From the NCBI GenBank assembly GCA_029449235.1, contig JANATG010000010.1, positions 1,054,001 through 1,118,000 on the forward strand: DNA of 64,000 nucleotides, given 5' to 3'. Both the position numbers and the translations under genes were made by a program. Below the pieces are notes generated by a model that saw nothing but the letters and a program-made list of their open reading frames with translations, was not told the DNA's origin and ran no database searches. This DNA comes from Linnemannia schmuckeri. Its lineage: Eukaryota; Mortierellomycota; Mortierellomycetes; Mortierellales; Mortierellaceae. Positions 22,379-35,534 of the stretch are shown here, piece by piece; position 1 is the stretch's first letter; every line of letters starts with the position of its first letter.

Positions 22379-23652
22379 GGAGAAAACATCAGTTTTCTAG
22401 AAACTCAAGAAAGAAGGAACGAGGTAAGAAGAGTGGGTAGTCGTGTCTCGTAAGATGGCTGACACGCGTTTTGAAAGATTCACCCATCTACATTTTCGCA
22501 CTAAATTGTTTTTGCTTCTTCTGTTTCTCCAATTGCTCATTGTACCAAAGGATTGATAAGCCCAAAGAAGAAAAACAGACTAGCGATGTCCATGTGAGTG
22601 ACGAGGTGAGGATGGGAGGGCGGGAGATGAGTTGGTTCGGTCGGTAAAGGCTACGCTCGAAGCTAGAAAAACACTCCAATATTTGGTCCCGTGGTCAAAT
22701 ACAAGAATATTGCGAATAAGATTGGGAGGGAAGGGTAACCACTAGACTTGTTTTCTTTATTGCTATCGTTTTTTTGTCTTGTTCTATTCGATGACCTCAG
22801 GGACGAACAGCTAACGGCGGCAAGTATTGAGTTGGTCCTCTTCTCTTGAATGGAGGCGGGGCGGTTTAGTGTGAAAAGAGTAAAAAAGAAGGTCTTCTTT
22901 CCTTTAAGAAGCGAGTACCTGTCACCAACTACAACAACTGACGGATTTTGCCTGCTTGCTCACTCGTTTGCTGTTGTCGGGCTGTCAATAATCGCACGCT
23001 TTGTGCAACCCTAGTACAAGACTGTGCCTTGATTATCCTCTTTTGGGAATGCTGTGTGGGGGGCCAGCGTGACCCTTTTGGTCAGCAAAAACAAGAGAAA
23101 GAAAAGCAAGGGAACACAGGGGGAACCATGCAAACGGTATTTTGTATGTTACGAGTAAAAGAGTATGCGACAACCCCTTGTCCGCGTGCTACTCTTCCAA
23201 TGTCTTTGTACGTTTCTCTCTCATTCTTCAATTTTATTTCTTTGCGCAACGTCATGATCCTTTGGCTCCACGTTTCTCCGTCCATCCCTTCCTTCTCTTT
23301 ACTTTTTACTTTTGGAGTTGGAAAAAAGAAAGAAAGAAAAAAAAAATAGGGGTCGAGGACAAAACGTGAGGGCATGTAATGCGAGTGTAAAAAGGCCGCG
23401 ATCACGAAAAAGAGGAAGCAGTAATACAGTCCGAAAGGAAAACAGCTTCCTCATTCCCTTGACTCCCTTCCTTCTCCTTGACTTTTTTGTTCTTCTACTT
23501 CATCTCTCGCTCGCGCAATATTCCACCCCTGCTCGTAGTCCATTATTTTGAAGTGCACTAGGGCCATTCGATCTAGAAAAAGAAACAAAAAGAAGAGAAT
23601 AGGGATGCTAAGAGAGCAGACCACACCGATCATGGAAATCATTTCATTTCGT

Positions 23653-23653
<1 letters not shown>

Positions 23654-23683
<30 letters not shown>
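23654..23683. repeat. T30 homopolymer
   Basis: 30 T's directly followed by GTTGCAG. The combination mimics a polypyrimidine tract plus 3' splice site, but no plausible exon follows. Confidence 0.95.
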
Positions 23684-23684
<1 letters not shown>

Positions 23685-26306
23685 TTGCAGAGTGTGCTTT
23701 GTGCCTGACAATTGGCCATAACATCTCCCCTTTGCTTCCTTGTTTACCAGTTTATCCACTTTTTTCTTTGCCTTACTTTGCTCTTCTCCTTTATTTTTGT
23801 TGTGCGACCGACATCCTTGACATCCCTTGTTGTTGGGCGTATGTGTATGTGTGTGTTTATGCATTGTGCAATTCAATGCAGACTTAGAGGCAAGCAAGCA
23901 ATGAACAAGGAAAGTAAAAAAAAGGGAGGATCTATTGAGCTTCAAATGGTTTGGTTTTCAATATGAACAAAGCGAAGCGGTGGAGAGAGCAACGAGATTC
24001 TATCGCGTTGAAGGAACGTGTGTGTGATCCCGTATCTGTTTTCTTTTTCGTTCTTGTTTTCATACGTAAAGAAAAATTGAAACGCCCAAGGGTATTGCTG
24101 ATGATGCATGTCATGCTTGCTCGAGGACTAGCTAGCAAGATGGATGGTTTTCTTTTTTTTTTTTGTTCAAGATAACAACTTTGAATTGCCCTGTTCGTTG
24201 TCGCTGTCCGGGTTGCTCCTCGGCAGAAGTAAACATGAGAAAATGGCCGTAGTAATAGTAAAAAAGGAATAAAGGGGATGACGCCGACACCCTCACCCCT
24301 ACTTCTTTCCCTCTCTCTCTCTGTCTCCTGTCTTTCTTTATTGGATTTTGCTTGTCTGTTTTCTCTGGGGCGAAAAGACTATGTAGCATGGTCAGTGTAT
24401 TTTCAATAAAAGAGTCCAGATCGAGGGTCCTTTTTTCTTCTCTTTTTCGAAGGATGATGAGCAGCCAATCCAGTGCTCTAAAGGAATCCTCGTGGATATT
24501 CGGTACTAATGAATTCAATGTTCAGTATGCACCACATCCATGCTATGACGCTAAAAGCGCAAGGGAGCATAGCGAGTAGCACCAAAGGTTAATCTTTCCA
24601 CACACACATGTGTTAACTTCATGCTGCAGCCTGGTCGCTCTCTCTCTCTCTACCTCTGTTCCTATTGAATAAACAGGGTTTCGAATCCCCTGCCATGACC
24701 GGACAATTTTTCTTCGCTTTTCACATAAATACCCCGTGGCACCACCCTGCCCTTTTTTTGTCGCTTAAAACCCCCAACCTGGCAACCCCCCTTTCTTTCT
24801 CTTACCACTCTCTTTCTTTCTTCCTTCTTCCCTATTCCCAGTTTCTTCTATCTCTCCTTTTCATTGACTTGAACTCGCTTGTTCTCTCATCACCACCTCC
24901 CTTTCGTCTCTCATTCCCTCATTACCAAAAAACTAAAAGTCAAGAAGTAAAAAAACAAAAAAAAAAAGAAAAAGAAAAAAAACGTAGCCAGTTCACACTC
25001 ACTCACTCCGCTCTAGTCTTTGACCACAGTCCTCTTTTGTAAGTGAGACCGACCATGAAAAAAATCCTATATCCCACCAGCCTCGGAGACTTTCTGTATT
25101 CGTTACGACGACCATCTTGCGACACACACATAATATTTTGTCCTGCAGACCATGTCCTTTTGAACATGATTCGATTGAGAACACCACATGCTATTGTTCC
25201 GAAGACGCAAGGAAGAGAGCCATCGACATCGATGTGAACACAAAAAGGAAACAAATTCTTCTGGGCGTCTCTTTTGTGTGTTTGTGTTTGTTTGTCTTGC
25301 ACCCATTTCTTCGTCTATGACAGAATTAGGCTGTCTCTTTTTTCTTCTCTTCCCCTATTTTTCCCTCATTCTTCGTCTCATTCACTCCTGTCAACCTTCA
25401 CCCCCGGACAGGCTTCTTTTTTTCTTTCTTTTTCTCTCCTCCTTATGGCGCACTACTGGCCATGACATACAATTAGTCCAGGGGCATAAAAGAGAGGAAC
25501 AGGGGGGTGTAATGGATTGCGAATGGTGTGCTCATCATCAAGCAGGCAGACAGGGTGCGAGGCAATAAGAAGCAGGCAACAAAACACATGTATACAGCAA
25601 ACCACAGCAAACCACAGCAAACAGGCAGGCATAGGATGCGTTTGGCGCAGTTATCTCTGTTGCAGCTGCAACACCCTTTTACTTTTTTTCTGCCCCCTCC
25701 ATTGTCTTCTTTTCATTTTATCCCCCTGCATTGAGTATACGACAACGAAGGAGATAAGGGTACTGTAACCACCGTTTGATCCATCCTTCTCTCTCTCCCC
25801 CTGCGTTTTGTTGAGTTGACCTCCCCTGTTAACCCCCAAGCGAGATAATAAGCGGGAAACAAAGCAGCAGGCAACAAAGCAAAAAAGTGTCAGCCTAGGC
25901 CTCGAACAGATAAGAGATGATGTTTGAGGCGGTGAGTTCATTCTTTCTCCTCTTTCACTCCCCCTCTCGCACTTTCTCCCTTCACATTTTCGCGACAAAC
26001 CTTTTCCTCTGTTACTGTTCTTTTTCTCCTCTCCGTTTTACAATCCTCAAAGGAACTCGCAAACATACCTACATTGCTCTCTCGGAAGTTCTCCTGCTAA
26101 CCTTTTTTATCCTCTTTCTTCCTTATCTTCGTCCATCCCTGCATTGCATCTTCATCCTTCAACCTCTATCCTCGTTTGCCTCATACCTCGTAACCGCCAC
26201 TTTCAAGCTCAAAAAAGGTTGGACCATAACCACAAAAACCATCAATACTCCTCTTCCTCCTCCTCTTCCTCCTCCTCTCCTCCTCATAACCATCCTATAA
26301 GTCATC

Positions 26307-29300
26307 ATGGGCGGTACAGCAGGCAAGTCTCTTCTCTCTCTTAACATGCATATGCACATGTCTGTCAGCACGACGAAACGGACCCAAAAGAAAAAAAAGA
26401 AAAAAAAACCCCCCTAACCCTTTATGCTGCTTCCTTTCCGCCTTGTTGTTCACGATGACAGGAAGTGTAATCACTGGTCTCAACCCGACTCATGTCAACC
26501 CTTCGAACCCCTTTCCGCTTTTCGTCATCCAGGTAAGGAAAGGAGGGCCTGTGCTTAAAATTTTGTGGAGGTCAAACATATATAGCATAAATGTCCACAG
26601 GGACAAAGGAGCCATGCATGATGCAAACAGAGGCCATGTGGCAAACAACACTCAAGAGGCCCTTGCAACCATCTGTGCTTTCAATAGGACTAACAGTCGA
26701 TATCCATTCGTTACTTGCAAATAAACATAGGCGGTGATCATTATTGGACTATGCTACTTCCTCCATCTCGGATTGAGGCGCCTGAAGCAGCCTCGCGTTA
26801 TCTCTGAAGTAATCGCCGGCATCATTCTCGGCCCCTCCGTCATGGGCCGCATTCCCGGATTCGCCTCCACCATCTTCCACCCCGACGGACTTCCCTACCT
26901 TAACCTCGTCTCCAACATTGGTCTAGTCATGTTCCTCTTCTTGGTCGGTCTGGAGCTCGACCCTGCTCTTGTCTTGAAGCGCGCACGGTTCGCCCTTGGA
27001 ATCTCTTTCGCAGGAATGGCGCTCCCCCTCGGAGTCGGAGCAGCAGTCAGTTACGTCTTGTACGAGGAATTGGGACCCGACACAACTGTGGGCTTTGGAC
27101 AATTCCTGCTCTTCTGCGGTGTTGCCATGTCTATTACTGCTTTCCCTGTCCTCGCCCGCATCCTCGCTGAACAAAAGCTTCTCCAGACTAAGGTTGGATT
27201 CCTCACCATCTGTGCCGGAGCTGTTGGAGACATTGTCGCCTGGATCCTCTTGGCTCTCGTCGTCTCCATCATCAATAGTGCCAGTAAGATTACTCCCCTC
27301 TATGTGGTGCTCCTCTCGATCGCCTGGATCCTGGTCCTCTGCTTTATCGTTCGCCCCATCTTCAACTTTATGATCCGCGTCACCAAGTCTCAGGATGAGC
27401 CCAGTCAGACCATGATGGCTTTCACTCTCGGTGTCGTCCTCGTCAGCGCCTTTGTCACCGACATCATCGGTGTCCACGCCATTTTTGGATCCTTCATTGT
27501 CGGTCTCATCATCCCCAACGAGACTGGATTTGCTGATGGAGTCACCAAGAGGATTGAGGATCTTGTCAGTGTTATCTTCTTGCCCATCTACTTTGCTCTG
27601 TCTGGACTCAAGACTCAGGTCGGATTGCTGGACAATGGTAGGATCTGGGGATTGGTCGTTTTGACCACGTTTGTCGCTTGCTTCGGAAAAATCACAGGAT
27701 GCACCATCGCGGCCAAGGTCCAGGGCATGGAGTGGCGAGAGTCATTTGCCATTGGTATCCTCATGAACTGCAAGGGTCTCATTGAGCTGATCGTCCTCAA
27801 CATCGGATACGACGCCGGCGTCATCAACGACAAGGTTTTTGTTATCATGGTCGCCATGTGTCTCATCACCACTTGCATGACCACACCTGGTGTCTCTTGG
27901 GCCTACCCTCCTCACTACCAGCGTGCCTCTGCAATGCGCGCTCTTGCCAAGGAGAGGAAACTGACTGGAGCTGTTGTGCGCGAGGACCCACTGGACGTCA
28001 TCGACAACAAGGGATTCATGCTTTGCCTCGACAAGATCCACAACCTGCCTGCCATGATGACCTTCCTCGAAATGTTGAACCATTCTACCCCAGCAACAGG
28101 CGATAATGCCCCAGCAGGATCCCACTCATCTCTCAGTGTACCCGGATCTAATCTCCCCATGTTCAAGTCCACCGCAGATGAGAACACCTCCAGCCCCAAG
28201 ATCATGGCCTTGCGTCTTTTGCACCTGACCGAGCGTAGTTCGTCTGTGCTGATGGCTGCTACTGAGCGCGCTGAGGTCCTTCGTCGAGACGCACTGATGA
28301 CTGTCTTCCAGGCCTTTGCCAAGCTGAACAAGATCCTCGTTCATCCACGGATGACTCTTTCGACCGACCCCGATGATTTCGCCAACAGTATCTGCGACGA
28401 GGCTGCAGAGAGCGGATCTGGAGTTATCATTGTCCCGTGGAACTCAACCTCGCTTCCAGACCCACCCATGAACAACGCCGAAGGCGAGAACCCTGTGTTG
28501 TCGCGTCCCCTTGTGACTTCCAACACCCAGCTGGTCAGCCGTCTACTCAACACTACTGCCAACTCGGGCCTTGTCACTGCCATCTTTGTTGACAGAGAAT
28601 ATGGCGGGGCTGGTCACTTTTCCAACATTGTGGTGCAAATCTATGGATCGCTGGACGACGAAGAGGTGCTAAAGATGGCCTCTGCACTGAGCCACAACCG
28701 CCTTTGCAACATTGTGATCATCCGTGTCGACGCTAACAAGGAGTTACTTGACGAGAAGGAGGTCCGAGTGAACATTGACAACGAGTCGGTTGTGTCGTCT
28801 ACGGAGGAACATGTCGAGCTGCCTCAGGACAATCAGCTCCTTGTCCACACCTACTTTGCTCACCGTGCCTTTGCTCATAATGACAAGCGAGCCAACAACA
28901 AGCGTACATCTGATTCGGGAGCTGTCGAAGCTGGCCTGGGTATTTATGTCCACGTTGTCCCCACCCTGCAGGATTCGATCGGTCTCGCCAAGACCATTCT
29001 GGGATCTCGTGATCTGTTGATTCTCGGCCGTGGACTGACCACCAAACAAGGTCGTGCTGCCTCGACCTTCTCGCCCGACACCCATCAACAGGCACCCATG
29101 GGCGTCTATGGAACCTCGACGAGTGCACAGTACAACGGCTCCAACTCTCGCCTGCCAGGACTTCAGCTTCAGAACCTCCCTACTGGAGTGAACGCATCTG
29201 CTGTAGGCACACCTCAGCACCCCATCGACAACCCATTAGACACACATGAGATTGTCCAGGCTGGTCCCAGCAGCAGTGGTCTCCGCCCTCGCTCGCTCCG

Positions 29301-29514
29301 CGCCCAGCCATCATCTCGCGACTTGCACAACTCATTCATGACGGTCACATCGATCATCGGTGTCGTTGCCCAAAAGTACTTGAGCTCTGGCGTTGCCTGC
29401 TGTTTGTTGGTGGTCCAGTCTGGATCACGGCCTGCGGGTGTCACTGCTGGACCCGGAAACGACATGTCTCGAGTTGGCTCTGCAGTGACTCCCGAGTCCA
29501 ATAGGAGTCCCTAA
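26307..29514 (+). CDS. KHA1: K+/H+ antiporter of the CPA2 family (Kha1 type)
   Basis: Monovalent cation/proton exchanger, in yeast located in endomembranes (Golgi/endosome) and controlling K+ and pH. Three exons (26307..26322, 26462..26532, 26731..29514) give 2871 nt, 956 aa, versus 873 aa for yeast Kha1. The first 430 residues form the Na_H_exchanger domain with about 12 hydrophobic helices. They include the family stretch QPRVISEVIAGIILGPSVMG and a helix-pair region GVHAIFGSFIVGLIIP. The C-terminal ~500 residues are hydrophilic and regulatory. Exon 1 is only 16 nt (ATG + MGGTA) and ends CAG followed by gcaagt, so intron 1 uses a GC donor in its classic AG|GCAAGT context. The joined start MGGTAGSVITGLNPTHVNPS matches the expected N-terminus (GxNP motif) of fungal Kha1 proteins. 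Confidence 0.95.
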
Positions 29515-29935
29515 TCGGCTCTAGGCGACATTCACCACAGCAACCGTCCTTTAGGATTCGAGACAGACCACGCTCTGGTATATCCTGCTCGGAGCAGCAG
29601 CAGCAGCAGCACATCCGTATTGTCATTGAGAGCGACAAACACGCGTAGTTTGTCCCTTCTTGCCTTGTACATAGTCATTTTTATTTTTTTGCACATATAT
29701 GTATTATCTACAACATCAATATACACTGCATGGCGCACAACAACAACATCACTTTTGAATCTGCTTTGCCGCGAAGGGGACAATTTGGTGTTCGATCGCC
29801 TCACACTATTAACTACAACACGAGTCCACAAGCAGGCCCTCGCACTTATTTTTGCTCTTGTTTTTTCACTTCTCTTCTCAACAAACCAGTCATTCTCTCT
29901 TTGCTCATCTCTTCCATTCGGCAAGCACGCCAGCG
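29515..29935. other. 3' flank of the antiporter gene
   Basis: No gene. It holds a short CAG run (29595..29611) and AT-rich sequence around 29680..29720 where polyadenylation is plausible. Confidence 0.5.
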
Positions 29936-30824
29936 ATGGAGACCACCGCCACCATAACAGAAGTCATTGCACCCATGCAGCATCAAGGGTGCTCGCCATT
30001 CCCGAACTCCTGACCCTCATTGCCTCCTTCTCCAGCGAACGGGCAGTCTCCAGGCTCCGTCAAGTCTTACGTTCCTTCTGGTCCGCCTGAGCGCCTCACT
30101 TTAGCATCTCCTTGCCTATCACATTTCCCCCGAATAGTCATCCCTGACGGCGGCTCAAATCAGACGCGTCTGTCAGTCAAGTTCCTCGATTGACTCGCTT
30201 ACCCTAACACCCAGCGATTCAAGCCACTTTGGACTCTTTGCCAATACAGTGGCGCCCTCGCAACTGAGAATTGTCTTTCCTTACCCATTTACAACAGATG
30301 TCTATGAGCCCCTCTTCTTCCTTATGGATTATCCTGTCTAGTGGTTTCTGTGTGCCCTACAAGATGGGGTTGTGGGCGATTACAAGGACGAGAGGAAGGC
30401 TCCCGCGACGTTCTGGAAGACTTTGCGGCGGGTCTCGTTGATGTCGTTGAGTTGGTCTAGTCTTTGAGCAAGGATGCGTCAAAGTTGTTTGCGGCTTTGC
30501 GATGAATGCCGGGGCTTGAGTATTTGTATCTAGGCCATGCGATGACTACCTCAATGGTGTCGTCGTAGGGAAAGGAGCGGACGGCGGAGAAGGAGAGGGA
30601 GAAGAAGGATGCTTACAGCTGCGAGAACTACGGATCTGTTTGACTGCAACCCCAAAATTACGCCAGAATCGATCCAAACAATTATCCTTGACCCATTTGC
30701 GCTAAATCTGGAGTTGCTGACGTTAGCGATTCTAGAGGTGAAGAAAGCAGGAGAGACTATACGAGAGTGGAACAAGAGTATGAACAAGCTAGACGACGCG
30801 GACAAGGACAAGAATGAAGACTAG
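29936..30824 (+). pseudogene. decayed F-box/LRR gene relic
   Basis: Pieces of an F-box/LRR protein are readable in different frames. An F-box-like segment, RVLAIPELLTLIASF followed by VSRLRQVLRSFW, lies at about 29985..30088 and is closed by TGA. An LRR-like MPGLEYLYLGHAM lies near 30508..30546. A last repeat, CNPKITPESIQTI ... LNLELLTLAI, lies near 30645..30735. Stops and frame changes separate them and no splice sites reconnect the parts. The typical order (N-terminal F-box, then CPxLxxLxL repeats) is preserved, so this is most simply a dead paralog of the large F-box family. It is not alignable by eye with a particular intact member of the window. Confidence 0.55.
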
Positions 30825-33800
30825 GAAGTGGACAAAGACGCGATGGTGACGACGGTGTGTTTGTCAGGGTCCTGATCCATGCGCAGATCATACTGACAAC
30901 TTGGATTCTGACGACAATGTCTAGATTACTTCTTTTTCTTTTCATGTTATCCTTCCAATCCATCTCGTTCAGATTTACGTAATGCTAGTGCTTGTCGTTT
31001 TTTTATCTGATTATGTCAATTAAGAAGGACCCTGATGCTCTCTCGCATCTTCTCTCCTCTATTTCTCTCTGTCTTTCATAATGGGCGATCGAGATGGGTG
31101 GGTGCAGGTGGACATGGTGCGCTAGTACATTTTTTCCTTTTCTTGCTGTTCAATTGCACATGTGTATCGTTCGCGCTTTTCCATATCAGATCAACTCGTT
31201 AAGAAAAAAAAAAAAAAAGCGACCTGAAAAATTAATCTCCGTGAAGTTTGTTAAATTAGAAGAAACAAGTATCAATGGTTTTTTATCCATTTTTTTAAGC
31301 CCTTTCTTCTCGCTTGTCCACTCTCACGACCCAAGGCCCACTCAATTTTTACGCCAGTCGTTTCAAACTTCTAATATAGTCAAAAGTGCGAAAGCGGCAG
31401 TAATAAAAAAGGAAAGATAAAGAGAAAAGTCATGGTTTTAAGGACTGAGTGGACGGGGGGCGGAACTAGACCGGGGGTTTTGGTCCCATGGGAGTCGAGG
31501 AAAAAGATAGGCGCATTTATATTCCTGCTCTGCAAGAAAATAAAAATAAAAAATGAAAAGAAAATGCAAGAGAATTTGTGTAGTAATGTAGGAAGGGGTA
31601 GGGGAGGGTCCAGACCCATTACTTATTTGACGACTGCGTGTGCAGTAACCGATTAACGTCTTCCCCATCTCCGATAGGTAGTGCATAGCCCCTTCTCCTT
31701 TTTGCGAAAAAATATGGATCTCTTTTCTATCGCAAGAGAAAGAGCATAAAAAAAAAAGAGAGAGCGCGTAAAAAAGAACGAGGGAAACAAAAGTAAAAGA
31801 GATGGATAACCTACATGTTCAATCTCAGTAAAAAGAGGTGCATAAGAAAAACAACGAACAATAGAGAAAAGGAAGTACCCATAGATGGCTCCCTAACCTG
31901 GCACATGGCAACTCATGATCACCATCATCCGTTCCATTCATGGGGTTTGTGAGCAGAGTAGGGAAAGGCCTTATATGTTGATATGTGTTTGTGTGTATAT
32001 GTTTATGAAATGCCTGGGTTGCATTCCATTCCAGCCCTGGAACATCGATCGGCAAGGCAGAGAGCAGGAGGGTCACCAGGAGACAGACAAACAGACCGAC
32101 AACCTTAATGGCTCACAATTTCCTCTCCTCTCCGCCCTGGATAATTAGTGGTCATGTACACCTAAATCTGTACCTGTGAAATAGGTCTATATACAACAAA
32201 GTGAGTCCGGAGTGTGGTGGGGCCGGACACCGTATTAGGAAAACGGAAGGTGATGCATATATAGCCATTTGTAATTTATATCCATCATCTGGCCGTCCCC
32301 TTGCTGGTCTATTCCCTTGAAAAGATATGTGATTGGAATGGAGGATAGAGCAGCACCTCCTGAAGTTGTGGAGAGAAAGAGAGAAAGAGAGAAAGATTCG
32401 GACCGAAGGATGAGTTGATTCCTCACCAGGAGACCGATCTGCGCAAGGAGATACAGTAGAAAGATAGGGAAAGACAAGAGGAACGGGGTATAAACATAGG
32501 AGGAAGAGGAGGAGCAGTACATTGGCCGAACCACACGGATTTTTTTATCACTCAAAAACATGAACACAATTCAGCCCGGTCCCGGATTCTCGTTGTGTTG
32601 TGTGAACTAATCAAGGCAAGCAGCTTCCAACGCAGGAAGAGACACGGTATACATGGAGTCTGAGTTAGCGCCCATCGAGTTCATGGGTTCATGCAAGGCG
32701 GTGTCTTGCTTTACTAATGATAGAACTTCTCTTGTCTCCCTTTCCTTTCTCCAAACAAACAGGAAAAAAAATAGCTAGTCTTGACCTCTGTACTATGATC
32801 CATCCATGTGATGGGCGTAAAGAACCAAAAAGAAAAAAGAAACGCCACAACTAGACGAATACGTATGCATGAAGTTGAGGGCAGGAGGAGTCGTACTCCT
32901 TTCTTTCCTTTCGCTTTTTTCTTACATCCTTTTTTTTTCTGTGATTGTGTGGGGTTGGCAGGATTTTACTGCTGTCGTGTGAGTTGAGGAAAAGAGAGAT
33001 GCACGAGGGTAGTTGTTCAGGGGTGGGATGGTGATAATAATGATGAAAAAGGGGAATTGAAAAAAAAAAAAAAACGTTCAGAGGTCTGTTCGCATTCTTC
33101 CTTCTATCTTTCTGTCCTTCTATTTCGTTCACATTACTTTACATTCCTTCCTGACCTGTCACTCCTACGCGTTTGTTGATGTCGCTGTTGCGTCTGCCTC
33201 GATGCTATTATTATCGTGTGATGGATGGGCATCAGCGACACAAGATGGAAAAGGAGGGAGTGAGGAAGGGGGTACGAGTGAGAGTGCTATTTCGGTATTT
33301 CTTAGTCGTGGCCATTTGGCTATGGTCGTGTGAGTTGTGTGCAATTATTGTTGGCACCACGCGACCGCTCTAATGAGATTTAAACTAAACGTCGAGTCTG
33401 AATAGCTCGGTAAATATCCCTTTTTCTAACAATAATACTCCTAATACCCTAGCGGTTGTGAAGTCAGGTTTCTAACTCTCCTGGCACACAGCATCATCAT
33501 TTGCCTTTTTGTGTGTCAGTGTCAGTCTACTAAAAGGGGGCGCCCTTAAAACCTCAGGTGCGTAGATGTATCCGGGGGATTCTCCTTTGTGTAAAAATAA
33601 CCCCGGTCAAACGGAGCAACCAAGAAAGCGAGCGAAGCAACAAGACAAGGAGTGCTTTGTTCTGTGCTCGCTTCATTCGGTTCGTCTTTTACCGTCGTTT
33701 GTTATTTTTGCATGTTGAAAAAAAAAAAAATGCATGAACACAAAAAAAAGGCACAAGGTTTTGTTATTTTCTATTTCGAAACTTGGTTGTTCCGCATGCC

Positions 33801-35534
33801 TTTCTGTTTGTTGATGGCATGATGAAGCCGATGAGTGCACCTGGTTGTTTGAGCGTGAAGAAGAAGGGAAGGCAAGGAAGAAAAGGGGTTTATGTCGGTA
33901 ATGTTGCCACTGACCCTTTCGCCAAGAACGAAAGGTGTGCGCTTGCCATCTAGGCTGACTGATACCATTCGAGTTGGATGAACATAGATTGCGAAAAATA
34001 ACGAAGTAAGCAACAGGAAAGAAAAGCAAAAAAAAAAAATAATCCTTCAATCGCATATCCAATCCGTTCAGCCCAAAAAACCGCGAGTCGAGCACACGAC
34101 TCTACATGCTCAAATGGTAGGCAGGAATGGACGAGCAAAAGGGAAAAAGAAAGTTACCGCCATTGCGAGTTGACCAATGTCTAGAAATAAGAAAAAAGTT
34201 GTTCATGCATGGAAAAAGGAAGGATTGAGGGGAATGGAAAGGAGAAACGTATGTGTAATCCACGCAAGCTGGTTCGGTGTCTTTGTTCTTCCTTTTTTTT
34301 GGGCGTCATGTTTAGCTCTCCGCCTGCACCTCTCACGTAAAAAATGAGGAATACCAGCCAAAAAAAAATAAAAAGCACCACCAACCACGAAACCCAATCG
34401 GGAGTGATAAACAGCCAAATGCAAAGAGTGAAAAGAGAATGAAATAGCTTCAAGGTTCATGTCTAAAAATTGCTTGCAGAGGGAGTAAGACTGGAAGAGT
34501 ACCTGCACCAGTACCACGAGACTTTGTTCTTGACTGTGGTTGTTCGTTCGTCTACTTCACTCTCTTGACCAATGGAGCTACCAAAAATAGAGTTTTTTTT
34601 TGTCTTTTCTCTCTCTTGCTTGTCTTTTCAAACCCCTGGGCGTTCCAACCCAACGGACCTGTTACTCCCTGTTTGCTTTCCAACCCCTTGCCTCGCCCAC
34701 AAGTTTCTCTCTTTCGTTTATTTTGTGCGCTAAAGGAGACGATAAGAAAGGGGGTTGATTAACTGCTCTCTTTGATTCGACTTGGCAGGACAACCCAGGT
34801 TGTGCGACAGTTTTTGTCTCTCACTTCCTCTCACTCTTGCACTCACCCGCAAGGCAGTGAACTGTCTGACAACAAAGAGAGCTGTCTCTCTCTCTCTTGA
34901 ACGCTCTCTCAGTTGTTGTGGTTGATTTCCTTTACTTTCCCCCCTCATTTTCCCAAGCCGTGCCCTTTTGGCGCATCCTTCAATTAAAATTGTTTATACT
35001 TTATTATTATTCATTCATTTTTGCTCGTATGCGTGTGTACGCCAAATCGACAACACTCCACCATTTTGGCCTCTTTTTGTTTTTTTTCGCCAAAGGTATT
35101 TAAGAAGCACAGAGGCAGGCTCTCATCCCGGGAAATACCTTTCCAGACTTTCTTTTTTCTCTCTTTTACTCTTTCCTTCCACTATTGATAGCACCCACTA
35201 GTACTTCGTCCTCCTCTCTGTCTGTGTGTACCTGCCGCATCTTTTTCATTTACATTCTCAACCTTGCTCTCACTTTCAACTCTCAATCTTCACTCTCTCC
35301 GCCGTCCTGTCAATCCCCTATATAACAGAGGCAATCCCCCAAAACCGCACAAACCAACTCTTGTTCCCCCCACATAACAACAACACCCTCCCCTTACCCT
35401 TGCCCCTTCTCCCTCCTAACACAAAAACGACAAACGACATACCCGCCTCCTCTCACTTCTTTAACTCGACCCCCTCCCCAATTACAACATTATATCAACA
35501 CACAACCTTTTAATCTACACAACCACTAACAACG
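30825..35534. other. 4.7-kb gene-free region upstream of the CotH-like gene
   Basis: No supported gene, RNA or transposon. It has many purine/pyrimidine biased tracts and short A-runs. The last ~500 nt before the CotH-like start are strongly pyrimidine- and A-rich with a TATATAA at about 35330, probably core promoter and leader. Confidence 0.5.

Larger units (their letters stand above)
21012..26306. other. 5.3-kb gene-free, low-complexity region
   Basis: No gene could be supported. It contains three 30-31 nt homopolymers (21268..21298 T, 22346..22375 A, 23654..23683 T), a 22-bp triplicated unit (21399..21463), and from about 24700 long CT-rich tracts. The last 400 nt before the antiporter start are extremely pyrimidine-rich and probably its promoter and 5' leader. 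The minus-strand frame 24132..24518 (128 codons) has a fairly protein-like first half but no splice or homology support. Confidence 0.5.

Noticed and set aside
24132..24518. 128-codon minus-strand frame with a protein-like first half
   Set aside because: No splice partners, no recognisable family, and the second half is low-complexity. Kept only as a remark on the gene-free region.
24675..24695. T-arm-like sequence CAGGGTTTCGAATCCCCTG
   Set aside because: No D-arm, anticodon arm or acceptor stem fits around it on either strand, and the loop is one base too long.
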